Shown piece after piece: positions 26,207 through 33,390 of a stretch of 64,000 bases of DNA. A model generated the notes under the pieces. It was not told the origin of the DNA, did no database searches, and was given only the letters and a program-made list of their open reading frames with translations. Numbering within the stretch: position 1 is the stretch's first letter; the number at the start of each line of letters is the position of its first letter. The position numbers and the translations under genes are program-made. Source of the DNA: a bacterium (lineage in GTDB: Bacteria > Krumholzibacteriota > Krumholzibacteriia > LZORAL124-64-63); the NCBI GenBank assembly GCA_024231905.1, contig JAAEQC010000092.1, forward strand, positions 214,726 to 278,725. Reading direction: 5' to 3'.

Positions 26207-27610
26207 TCAGTCCATGGCGTCGAGCAGGGGGTCTTTCTTGTACCCCAGCGCCCGCCAGTCCATGCGCCCGCCTTCGCGATGGCAGTCGAGGCATTGCAGG
26301 GCCTGGCCGGCCGGCCGCACCCCGTGGAAGATGCCCATCCAGCGGACCGTATCCACCCACTCGTACTCGGCTTCGTGGAGACCGTAGGCCGATTCGGCGC
26401 CCTCGTGCACGGCCTTCTCCATGTCGCCGTCGATGAAGAACTCGTCCACGGCGATGGGCACGAGCCAGCGCTCCTCCTGCAGCACCGGCAAGCGGGCCCG
26501 GTGCACCTTGAAGGCGTAGATCTTGGAGGACTTGTCCTTGCGCTTGCCCACCGGGACCATGATGGGCACCACACCGTCGTCGTCCGTCTTCACCTTCTCG
26601 CCCATGGGGCTCAAACGGCTGTCGCCGCCCCACCAGGCGTACTCGGGCACCACGTTCTGGCCGAAGGTGATGGTCGCGCTCCATTTTTTGGCTTTGGGAT
26701 GGTGCTTGGGCACGGACCAGTCCCGGATCATGTCCGTGGGGTCGGTGCGGGCGAAGTCGGGGATGTGGCACACGGTGCAGTCGACCCGTTCGGCGTGCCG
26801 GTCCAGCACGACCACGCCATGGGGCGCGGCGTCGTGGCAGGTGGTGCAGGCCAGGGGCTGGTCCGGATTGTCGGTGCCCGCCAGGTCGGCTCCGCGGCCG
26901 CGCATGCGGTGGCGGGTGCCGCCGTGGCAGTCGGCGCAGGTCATGTCCTGGCCGTCGGTGCCCATGTGGACGTCGTAGTCGGACGTGGTCTCGCCGAGCA
27001 CGTATTCCAGGTCGCCCCGCTTGTAGTTGGGTCCGCCACCGGCGCCGCTGTGGCAGCGCAGGCAGGACTTGCGCCGGGGCTGGGTGATGCGTTTGGAGAC
27101 CGAATCGAGGCCCCGCTGGTTCTTCCAGAGGATGGGCCGCCATTCCCAGGCGCCGTTCTCGTCCTGGAAGGCGTCGCGCCGGTAGCCGCTGGCGTGGCAG
27201 ATGAGGCAGTCGATGTTCTCCAACTGGGCGCGGGAGATCTTCGATTCCGGTTTGAGGCCGAGGCCCGCGTGGCACTTGGAGCATCCCTGGGCGATGACCT
27301 TGCCGTCCTCGTTGGCAGCGTTGCCGATCCAGCTGGGCAGGGGGTTCGTGCAGAAATCGTTCATGGTGTTGAATTTGCCGAGCATGCGGCCGTCGGCGTT
27401 GATCACGTTGGGAGCCTCGCCGCGCCACTGGTAGTGCTGGGAGTGGAAGAAGTCGGTCGCTTCCTGCTCGTGGCATTCCAGGCAGGTGGCTGTGCCCTCG
27501 TAGTGCTCGAAGTACTCCTGGTGCGAGTAGGTCTTCTTGGCGGCCGACACGGGGCCGGCCGCCAAGCTGATCACCACCAGCGCCACCAGGAGGGTGGTCG
27601 CTGCCTTCAT
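26207..27610 (-). CDS. Octaheme c-type cytochrome, tetrathionate reductase (OTR)-like family
   Basis: 467 residues with a Sec signal peptide (cleavage near VSAA, residue 24) and eight CxxCH heme sites, at about residues 43, 110, 135, 183, 225, 255, 278 and 440. The spacing, the segment MNDFCTNP before the second heme and ENIDCLICHASG at the third resemble the octaheme tetrathionate reductase family of Shewanella. Members reduce tetrathionate, nitrite and hydroxylamine in vitro, and the physiological substrate is often unknown. AGGAGGT precedes ATG 27610. It is the last gene of an operon behind a porin and a monoheme cytochrome, which suggests periplasmic or trans-outer-membrane electron transfer. 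Confidence 0.88.
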   Translation of the reverse strand: MKAATTLLVALVVISLAAGPVSAAKKTYSHQEYFEHYEGTATCLECHEQEATDFFHSQHYQWRGEAPNVINADGRMLGKFNTMNDFCTNPLPSWIGNAANEDGKVIAQGCSKCHAGLGLKPESKISRAQLENIDCLICHASGYRRDAFQDENGAWEWRPILWKNQRGLDSVSKRITQPRRKSCLRCHSGAGGGPNYKRGDLEYVLGETTSDYDVHMGTDGQDMTCADCHGGTRHRMRGRGADLAGTDNPDQPLACTTCHDAAPHGVVVLDRHAERVDCTVCHIPDFARTDPTDMIRDWSVPKHHPKAKKWSATITFGQNVVPEYAWWGGDSRLSPMGEKVKTDDDGVVPIMVPVGKRKDKSSKIYAFKVHRARLPVLQEERWLVPIAVDEFFIDGDMEKAVHEGAESAYGLHEAEYEWVDTVRWMGIFHGVRPAGQALQCLDCHREGGRMDWRALGYKKDPLLDAMD

Positions 27611-27620
27611 GGCGTACCTC

Positions 27621-29297
27621 CTAGAACCGGGCGCTGAAGCCCAGGGAGAGCTTGCCGGCCTTCTTGTAGGTCGGGAAGCCCTGCACCACCGGCGTGCCGT
27701 CCAGTTCCTTGGGGGCGCCCACATGCCAGCCCGTGCCGGTGAAGTCGAAGTCGTAGCTGATGTAGGCCAGCTTCATGACGAACTTGCGGGTGATGCGGTG
27801 GGTGAGGTAGCCCTCCCACACGGTGCCGCGCGTGCTCGTCTTGGGCGCGATGAGATCATCTTGGGAGGGGGCGAAGTTGAACCAGTACTGGCTGCCCTTG
27901 TTCCACTCCAGGCCGACCTTGGTCTTGTCGTTGTCGAAGTTGTAGCGGGCGCCCAGGTAATACATGGAGCCGGACTGGGACTCGGGGTTCTGGAACGGGT
28001 CCGAGAAGAGGCCGCCGAAGGGACCGTACACGCCCTCCTCAGGGTGGCTCTTGCTCCAGCTGCCGGTCACGAACCAGTCGAAGGGACCGTCGCGGCGGGC
28101 CACCAGGACGCTGGCGATGTCGAAGTCGCCCAGGTTCACCGAGGGGGAGAAGCGGGTGACGATGGGGCCGGGCATGGCCGCGCCGGTCACCGGATTATTG
28201 GGCATGATGATCTGGCCGTTGAAGCCGTCGGTGATGTCGAAGGCGCGGGCCACGGTGGTCTGGATCTGCATCTCGGGGGTGGTCCAGGCGTCGATGTTGA
28301 AGCCGAAGAAGTGGGCGTCCTTCAGGGCCTGGTCCTTGTCCATGACGCCGTTGCCGTACTGGGACTCGTAGCCCAGGCCGTAGCAGGCGCGCACGGTGGT
28401 CTTGTCCGAGATGTTGTAGCCGAAGGTGGCGCCGTCGAACTGCATATCGATGATGGTGCCCATGGGCGTGCCTGCGCGCACCTCGTCATGACGGTAGTGC
28501 AGGGGCGGACCGTCGGTGGAGGGACGACGGCCGAGACTCAGGTACATGGGCTGCCCGAACATTTTCTTCCACGTGAAGTAGGCGCGGTCCAGCTTGAGGG
28601 TGGCGTCGCCGGGGGTGCCGGGCCAGTTGGCGTCCGTGTTCAGGGTGTTGGCCTGGCCGTTGAAGACGCCGGTCTGGGTGGAAGCGCCCCAGGGCTTGTA
28701 CATGGACAGTCGCCCGGTGAAGTCCACGTTCCTGGACACGTCCGCCTGCATCTTCAAGCGCAGGCGCGTGGTGTAGAGGACGCTGTTGTCGGTCTTGTAG
28801 CCATCCTGCAGGGTGGCCGGCATGAGGGCGCCCATGAACTGGGCCATCTGGGCGGGAGGCATGGAGCCGACTGCGGCGGCCAGGTCGGCGAAGCTCAGGT
28901 TGCCCGACCACATCTGGTAGTCGCCGTAGTAGGCGCCGATGTAGCGTTCGATGGTGGCCGGATCCATGTAGGAGGCCGGATCCATGGGGTCGGCAATGAT
29001 ACCCTTGGAGTCACCGAAATCCGGGTTCATGACGTGCCACTGGGCGAACATGGAACCGGTCATCAGGTACTGCAGCTGCATGCCGTCGAAGTAGGGGTCC
29101 ACCTCGCCGGTGATGTTGTGGGTTTCGACCCTCAGGTCGCCTCCCCACTTGATCTTGCTCTTGGCGTTCCAGGTCTGCAGTTCGCGGACCTGCTTCTCCA
29201 GGTCCTTGATCTTGTCGTCGGTGCTCTTGGCCGCGAGGGCGCCGGTCGCGAAGGCGGCCAGCACGATCAGGCTCAGGATCACGGTCAACTTCTTCAT
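27621..29297 (-). CDS. Outer-membrane beta-barrel porin, DUF3373-like
   Basis: 558 residues. The signal peptide ends near GALAAKS (about 22). A short coiled coil (KIKDLEKQVRELQTW, about 28-42) follows, then alternating amphipathic strands throughout and a C-terminal Phe (GFSARF), the signal for the BAM complex. The coiled coil plus barrel and the WGGDLRVETH opening recall DUF3373 and other multiheme-associated porins. It has no heme motif. GGAGGGGTGAC precedes ATG 29297. It lies between the monoheme and octaheme cytochrome genes, with only ten bases to the latter, so it may let substrate or electrons cross the outer membrane for them. Confidence 0.82.
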   Translation of the reverse strand: MKKLTVILSLIVLAAFATGALAAKSTDDKIKDLEKQVRELQTWNAKSKIKWGGDLRVETHNITGEVDPYFDGMQLQYLMTGSMFAQWHVMNPDFGDSKGIIADPMDPASYMDPATIERYIGAYYGDYQMWSGNLSFADLAAAVGSMPPAQMAQFMGALMPATLQDGYKTDNSVLYTTRLRLKMQADVSRNVDFTGRLSMYKPWGASTQTGVFNGQANTLNTDANWPGTPGDATLKLDRAYFTWKKMFGQPMYLSLGRRPSTDGPPLHYRHDEVRAGTPMGTIIDMQFDGATFGYNISDKTTVRACYGLGYESQYGNGVMDKDQALKDAHFFGFNIDAWTTPEMQIQTTVARAFDITDGFNGQIIMPNNPVTGAAMPGPIVTRFSPSVNLGDFDIASVLVARRDGPFDWFVTGSWSKSHPEEGVYGPFGGLFSDPFQNPESQSGSMYYLGARYNFDNDKTKVGLEWNKGSQYWFNFAPSQDDLIAPKTSTRGTVWEGYLTHRITRKFVMKLAYISYDFDFTGTGWHVGAPKELDGTPVVQGFPTYKKAGKLSLGFSARF

Positions 29298-29343
29298 GTC
29301 ACCCCTCCGGGTTGGTTGGTGCATTCGAGTGATCGGGCGGCTG

Positions 29344-29712
29344 CTAGCCGCAGGTCATGGGCTGCTCGCTGTCCGCGGCATGGTCCACGCAGAACTTGCG
29401 GATCTTCTTGAGCAGGTTGTCGTCGAGGATGTCCAGCAGCTTCTTGCTGTCGTCGGCCGGGCAGGTGGTCTCGCCGTGGGTCTCGGCGATGACGTCGAAG
29501 AACTCGTCCCACTGCTCCTGGATGAGCGACATGGGTGTGTATTCGCCGCCCTCGGCGTCCTCCGTGTGGCAGGGCTTACAGGCGGTCTTGTAGAGATCCT
29601 TGCCGGAGAACTCGGCCAGGGGATTGCCGGCAGCGGGTTCCTCGGCGCAGGCAAATCCGGCGCCGCAGCAAGCCAGCACGATCAAGGTCGCCAGGGTGAG
29701 TCGGACATTCAT
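29344..29712 (-). CDS. Small monoheme c-type cytochrome
   Basis: 122 residues with a signal peptide (cleavage near ACAEE, residue 23; LACC could even be a lipobox) and one heme site CKPCH at 45-49, placed as in class I cytochromes. No later Met clearly stands out as distal ligand except PMSL near 60 and the C-terminal PMTC. GGAGGA precedes ATG 29712. First gene of the cytochrome-porin-octaheme operon; likely the periplasmic electron carrier for the octaheme enzyme. Confidence 0.85.
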   Translation of the reverse strand: MNVRLTLATLIVLACCGAGFACAEEPAAGNPLAEFSGKDLYKTACKPCHTEDAEGGEYTPMSLIQEQWDEFFDVIAETHGETTCPADDSKKLLDILDDNLLKKIRKFCVDHAADSEQPMTCG

Positions 29713-30117
29713 GGTTTCCTCCTCGGATGGACCGCCGCGGGGGGCGGCTCGACGAACAATCGAAACTTCGAAACAGATAACTTGCGATAACGGTGATTCG
29801 ATATTCCATGTCCGTCAAGGAAAGTAGAGGAAAGCGCGGATCATTCTCAATAGATCTGAAGGCGGTACGCCCGAGCGCGGATTGGGAACAGGAATAGGAG
29901 CTTGGTAACTCCGAGTTTATTGGGAAGTTAAGACAGTGCTACGACCTGTTGGAGGATGTTTGACAGGTCCTTGACGCGATAGAGGTTGTGAACCCCGAAC
30001 GCCTAAATACATAGTAAACGAGTAGCCAAAAGCCGCGCGAGCGGGCCGGTTGCAACGCATTCCCCTCAAGAAATCGGCAAGATCTGCCGATAAGATTACC
30101 AGCGGGAGGATGACATC
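29713..30117. other. Intergenic region between the cytochrome operon and the mini rod gene
   Basis: Noticeably less GC-rich than its surroundings. The left part is the upstream region of the minus-strand cytochrome operon; a direct repeat CGAAACTTCGAAAC lies at about 29760-29773, but I see no convincing -35/-10 pair. The right end holds the sigma-28 element of the mini rod gene. A short open stretch on the minus strand (29931-30002) reads like a protein C-terminus but has no start. Confidence 0.6.
30065..30093 (+). promoter_or_regulatory. Sigma-28 (FliA) promoter of the mini rod gene
   Basis: CTCAAG at 30065-30070, 15 bases, then a full consensus -10 GCCGATAA at 30086-30093. Spacing is the same as at fliC1 and flgM. 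The -10 is half of a perfect inverted repeat, ATCGGCA-AGATC-TGCCGAT (30073-30091), so the mirror image also presents a -10 on the other strand. Confidence 0.8.
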
Positions 30118-30345
30118 ATGATCACACCGGCTCTGGCTTCCGCCGTCCAGGGAATGCAGATGAACCAGCGGGCGTTCGCCCGGCATGCGCACCGCATCGC
30201 CAACAGCGGCGATCCGGCTGCGCCCACGGACCCGACCGCCGACCTGGTGGGCGTACTGGTTTCCCAGCGCGGCTACGAGGCCAACGTCGCCGTGGCCAGC
30301 AAGGCGGACGAGATGCTCGGGACCCTCATCGACATGCTGGCCTGA
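30118..30345 (+). CDS. Miniature flagellar rod/hook-family protein
   Basis: 75 residues that join the two ends of an axial rod protein with nothing between. The N-terminal part (MITPALASAVQGMQMNQRAF and RIANS) resembles the start of FlgB/FlgC/FlgF/FlgG proteins, whose motif is a helix ending in NxAN. The C-terminal part (DLVGVLVSQRGYEANVAVAS, then KADEMLGTLIDML) is the terminal rod helix. The start at 30118 has GGAGG at 30105-30109. The intact frame, good ribosome-binding site and sigma-28 promoter argue against a pseudogene. It may be a specialised axial or cap-like component or a regulator of rod assembly; the role is unknown. Confidence 0.75.
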   Translation: MITPALASAVQGMQMNQRAFARHAHRIANSGDPAAPTDPTADLVGVLVSQRGYEANVAVASKADEMLGTLIDMLA

Positions 30346-30448
30346 TCCCCGAATTCCCCACGACACGAACCGTCGCCTGTGGCAAACTCGTCTGCGCGCG
30401 AAACGGTCCCGCTCCACCCTGGTCACCCCCTTGCCGAGAGGTCGCGGC

Positions 30449-31831
30449 GTGAATCTGCAAACCATCCTGTTCGAAGACCCCACCGTTTCCGGATTCCTGC
30501 CCCTGGCTGCGAGCGTGCCCCACTTCGAGATCCGTTGCGGCATGTTCAACCTGCGCGAGCGAGTGGAGGTGGTGGGGACGGCGGGCGGCTGCCTGCGGAT
30601 GCGCGACTATCTGGAAGGACTCGCGCTGGATCCGGCCTGGTCGACGGGCCCGGTGGACGACCTGGCGGGACGGTGCCTGTGGCTGGGTGGGCGTCTGGCT
30701 CCGTCGTGCGAACTGGTGGCCCGTCTGCAGGACGCCGCCCGCGCCGGCCAGTTCGTCCTGCGCGACGACCGGGGCGTGTTGGCGGCCGGCGTGGAGGCCG
30801 GACTCGCCAGGGACTGGGAAGAGTCATGGCGTGCGGCAGCATCCGGGGACTGGTCGCTGGAAGCGGGGCCCTGGCAGCCGCCCATTCCCCAGGACTGGAC
30901 CGTCCTGGGCGAGGGCGAGGGAGGGGCGTTCCTGGCGCCGACTGCCGGCGCCCCGGCGCCGGAGATCCTGGCCGCGGCGACCCTCGACTGGATCTGGCAG
31001 ATCGTACCCCGCACCGCCGAGGCTCTTGCCGACGATCTGGCCGCGGCGCGCGGCACGAGTCCAGGGCGGCGTCCCTGGGGCGTGGTGGCGACGGATACGG
31101 TGCCTTCTTGGGCCCAGGCGGGAACGCTGGCACCGCTGACGGATCTGCCGCCGGGCGTTTACGCCGACGACCCGCAGCGGGTGTGGACCGGGGATTGCGC
31201 TACCTGCGCACCGGGCGTGGTCATCGACACGTCCGAGGGCGCGGTGGTGCTGGATCGGGATGTGCAGATCGGTCCCCACGTTCTGCTCGAAGGCCCCCTG
31301 TACCTGGGCCCGGGCACCCGGGTGAAAGCAGGCGCTCGCATCTACGGCGAAAGCTCCTGCGGGGTCGGATGCCGCCTCGCCGGGGAAATCGGCGAGAGCA
31401 CCTTCGGCGACTTTGCCAACAAGCAGCACGAGGGCTTCGTGGGCCACGCGGTGCTGGGCTCCTGGATCAACCTGGGTGCCATGACCACCAACAGCGACCT
31501 CAAGAACAACTACGGACCGGTGCGGGTGGACCTGGGCGACGGGTCCCGCGACACGGGCCTGCGTTTCGTGGGCCTGCTGGCCGGAGACCACGTGAAGACC
31601 GCCATCGGAACCCTCTTCAACACGGGCACGGTGGTTGGATTCGCCTCGAACATCTTCGGCGCCGGCATGCCGCCCAAGCACGTACCGACGTTCAGCTGGG
31701 GTGGTTCCGCCGGGGCGCCGGACTACGACGCGGAGCGGGCCATGGCCACCGCGCGGGTGGTCATGTCGCGGCGGGACTGCGAGTTCGTGCCGGGACACGA
31801 AGCGGTTTTCCGACGGCTCGCCGCGGGTTGA
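30449..31831 (+). CDS. GlmU-like sugar nucleotidyltransferase-fold protein with left-handed beta helix
   Basis: 460 residues. The N-terminus (NLQTILFEDPTVSGFLPLA, then FEIRCGMFNLRERVE) matches the GlmU-family proteins common in Bacteroidota, whose nucleotidyltransferase domain lacks the classical GlmU Gly-rich loop. From about 250 to 400 there are hexapeptide repeats of a left-handed beta helix (VVLDRDVQIGPHVLLEG, LGPGTRVKAGARI), with NLGAMTTNSDLKNNYGPV near 350. GTG at 30449 with GAGAGG upstream is preferred to a longer shadow start. Likely an acyl- or nucleotidyltransferase acting on a sugar phosphate; the actual product is unknown. It sits 103 bases after the mini rod gene and may be co-transcribed. 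Confidence 0.82.
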   Translation: MNLQTILFEDPTVSGFLPLAASVPHFEIRCGMFNLRERVEVVGTAGGCLRMRDYLEGLALDPAWSTGPVDDLAGRCLWLGGRLAPSCELVARLQDAARAGQFVLRDDRGVLAAGVEAGLARDWEESWRAAASGDWSLEAGPWQPPIPQDWTVLGEGEGGAFLAPTAGAPAPEILAAATLDWIWQIVPRTAEALADDLAAARGTSPGRRPWGVVATDTVPSWAQAGTLAPLTDLPPGVYADDPQRVWTGDCATCAPGVVIDTSEGAVVLDRDVQIGPHVLLEGPLYLGPGTRVKAGARIYGESSCGVGCRLAGEIGESTFGDFANKQHEGFVGHAVLGSWINLGAMTTNSDLKNNYGPVRVDLGDGSRDTGLRFVGLLAGDHVKTAIGTLFNTGTVVGFASNIFGAGMPPKHVPTFSWGGSAGAPDYDAERAMATARVVMSRRDCEFVPGHEAVFRRLAAG

Positions 31832-32248
31832 ACGAACCGCGCCAAGCTTGCAGGCCGCACGGCGGACGGGTCGGCCGGTCGCCAGAATGCCCCGCTGCGG
31901 TCGGCGATTTCCCGTTGTCCCCGGTATCTCCCTACCCGTAACGAATCCGGCTAAATACCTATTTACAGGGGTTTGCCGGGATCTATTCAAGTAACTGCTG
32001 CGAACTGCGGAGCGCTGGCACGTCGGTTGCGACGAGCAGGGAAAATGTTCTCTGTGCCGTACGTGATTGGCTGGCCACGATCTCACGCCATCTGTTGTGA
32101 GTTCGAAGGATCATCCACGCGGCGACCGCGGGGGACATTTTTTTTGTGGCGCGACGCGCTCGCAAGTGGTATTGCTTGGGATCGTAAGTCGCCGGGAACA
32201 AACACAGTAAGAGCCCGCCCCGCGCGGGACGGCAACCTGGGGGTTCCG
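31832..32248. other. Intergenic region upstream of HU
   Basis: No gene seen. It holds a sigma-54-type -24/-12 element (32016-32031), a run of eight T near 32139-32147, and a perfect CCCGCGCGGG palindrome near the HU start. The transcript from the sigma-54 element would have a leader of roughly 200 bases. Confidence 0.6.
32016..32031 (+). promoter_or_regulatory. Sigma-54-type promoter upstream of HU
   Basis: TGGCACG-TCGG-TTGCG fits the sigma-54 consensus, with GG and GC exactly ten bases apart (the -24 and -12 dinucleotides). It points at the HU gene 218 bases downstream. The same pattern occurs before flgF. Confidence 0.65.
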
Positions 32249-32530
32249 ATGACCAAGGCTGAGCTGGTGGAGATCATCGCTGCCGAGACGGGCGTGAGCA
32301 AGAAGGACACGGCACAGATCGTCGAGCAGATCATGGACAACATCGGCCGGGCGCTGGTCGACGGGGACCGGGTCGAATTGCGCGGCTTCGGAAGTTTCAA
32401 GGTCAAGACCCGCGGGGAACGTCTGGCGCGCAATCCGCGCACGGGCGCGTCTGTGCAGGTGCCCGCCAAGCGGGTGCCGTTCTTCAAAGCGTCGAATGAT
32501 TTGAAGGGCCGGCTCAACGGCAAGGGGTGA
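32249..32530 (+). CDS. HU/IHF-family DNA-binding protein
   Basis: 93 residues, the standard length. TKAELVEIIAAETGVSKKD forms the N-terminal dimerisation helices, VELRGFGSFKVKTRGERLARN the saddle and arm base, and ARNPRTGASVQVPAKRVPFF the family signature with the intercalating Pro. ATG at 32249 follows GGGGG; an in-frame extension upstream is non-coding. It bends or compacts DNA. With sigma-54 promoters and NtrC-type regulators in the neighbourhood, an IHF-like role in DNA looping is possible. Whether HU or IHF cannot be settled by eye. Confidence 0.93.
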   Translation: MTKAELVEIIAAETGVSKKDTAQIVEQIMDNIGRALVDGDRVELRGFGSFKVKTRGERLARNPRTGASVQVPAKRVPFFKASNDLKGRLNGKG

Positions 32531-32591
32531 CCGGAATAGCGATTCCTGGTTGTGGGGAGCCACACCGGGCACTATCTTGGGCCATCTCTTG

Positions 32592-32629
32592 ATCGCGCAG
32601 GGACCTCTGGCTCCGTCGCGCGTTTTTTT
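32592..32629 (+). terminator. Terminator-like element after HU
   Basis: CGCGC (32594-32598) pairs with GCGCG (32618-32622) across an imperfect, bulged stem and is followed by seven T at 32623-32629. The stem is weak but the T-tract is strong. Confidence 0.55.
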
Positions 32630-32688
32630 CTGGCCGCCGGGGGCAGTGGACCCGAGCGGCGACAGTCAGCAGCGAAAGGCAGGGTGCC

Positions 32689-32778
32689 ATGCCCAACGGG
32701 CGTAAGCGCAAGCGCAAGAAGATTGCGACGCATAAGCGCAAGAAGCGGTTGCGTAAGAACCGTCACAAGAAGAAGTAG
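32689..32778 (+). CDS. AURKAIP1/COX24-type small basic ribosomal protein (bL38-like)
   Basis: A 29-codon gene. The product is almost wholly Lys, Arg and His (MPNGRKRKRKKIATHKRKKR at the start, then LRKNRHKKK). The ATHKRKKRLRKNRHK core is the AURKAIP1/COX24 motif of mitochondrial mS38, found as a free-standing short protein in Bacteroidota and relatives, where I recall it described as ribosomal protein bL38. AGGG at 32681-32684 precedes the ATG, and a GC-rich hairpin follows the stop. So short a gene is easily missed. The motif match is near complete, so a real gene is likely. Confidence 0.85.
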   Translation: MPNGRKRKRKKIATHKRKKRLRKNRHKKK

Positions 32779-32784
32779 CGAGCC

Positions 32785-32825
32785 AGAGCGGCCGGCGCCG
32801 TGGTGCGCCGGCCGGCCCGCTCTTT
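32785..32825 (+). terminator. GC-rich hairpin after the small ribosomal protein gene
   Basis: AGAGCG (32785-32790) pairs with CGCTCT (32818-32823) and GCCGGCGC with GCGCCGGC inside it; one side has a five-base bulge. Only three T follow. Confidence 0.6.
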
Positions 32826-32879
32826 CCAGGTGTTGATCCGGAGCGACGCGGTTCCGCCGTGCAAGAAGGAGCAACCGGG

Positions 32880-33272
32880 ATGACGACAACGGGATCCGAG
32901 CGCCGTGGCGCTCGACGCGTAGATGCCAAGCTCAGCGTGCAGGTCAGCCTGCCCGGTGTCGACGGTGCGAGCACAGCCACGCTGGAGACCATCAACATCA
33001 GCAGTTCGGGCGTGTATTTCCGCTCAGACCGCTTCCTGGAGCCCCTCACCAAACTCGCCCTGGAGCTTGAACTGGAAGTCCCCGCCCTGGGCGACGCGCC
33101 GGCGGAGCCCAGGCTCTTCCCCTGTGAAGGCATGGTCGTGCGTTCGATCCCCGAGGTCGAAGCTCCCGACTGCAAGGACTACGAGATCGCCGTGTTCTTC
33201 ACGCACCTGGAAGACGACTCGGCCGCTGCCCTGGAGCAGCACATCGCCGCCAACCTGTCCCGCCAGGATTGA
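32880..33272 (+). CDS. PilZ-domain protein
   Basis: 130 residues. The c-di-GMP-binding signature is present: an Arg-rich N-terminus (ERRGARRVDA, the RxxxR part, about 6-15) and NISSSGVYFRSD (the D/NxSxxG part, about 39-50), followed by a beta barrel. AAGGAG at 32866-32871 places the start at ATG 32880 rather than GTG 32859. As a stand-alone PilZ protein beside flagellar genes it could act like YcgR as a motility brake or link c-di-GMP to flagellar transcription. The partner is unknown. Confidence 0.85.
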   Translation: MTTTGSERRGARRVDAKLSVQVSLPGVDGASTATLETINISSSGVYFRSDRFLEPLTKLALELELEVPALGDAPAEPRLFPCEGMVVRSIPEVEAPDCKDYEIAVFFTHLEDDSAAALEQHIAANLSRQD

Positions 33273-33390
33273 CCGTCCCTGACTGATTCTTCCGACTTGT
33301 TTTCCGTCAAGACCCGCCGCCCGCCGCCGATGTTACGGTGGAGAAGCAGCCGTGCACCTGGCCCTGGTCTGACGAGGGAGACACTCCGTC

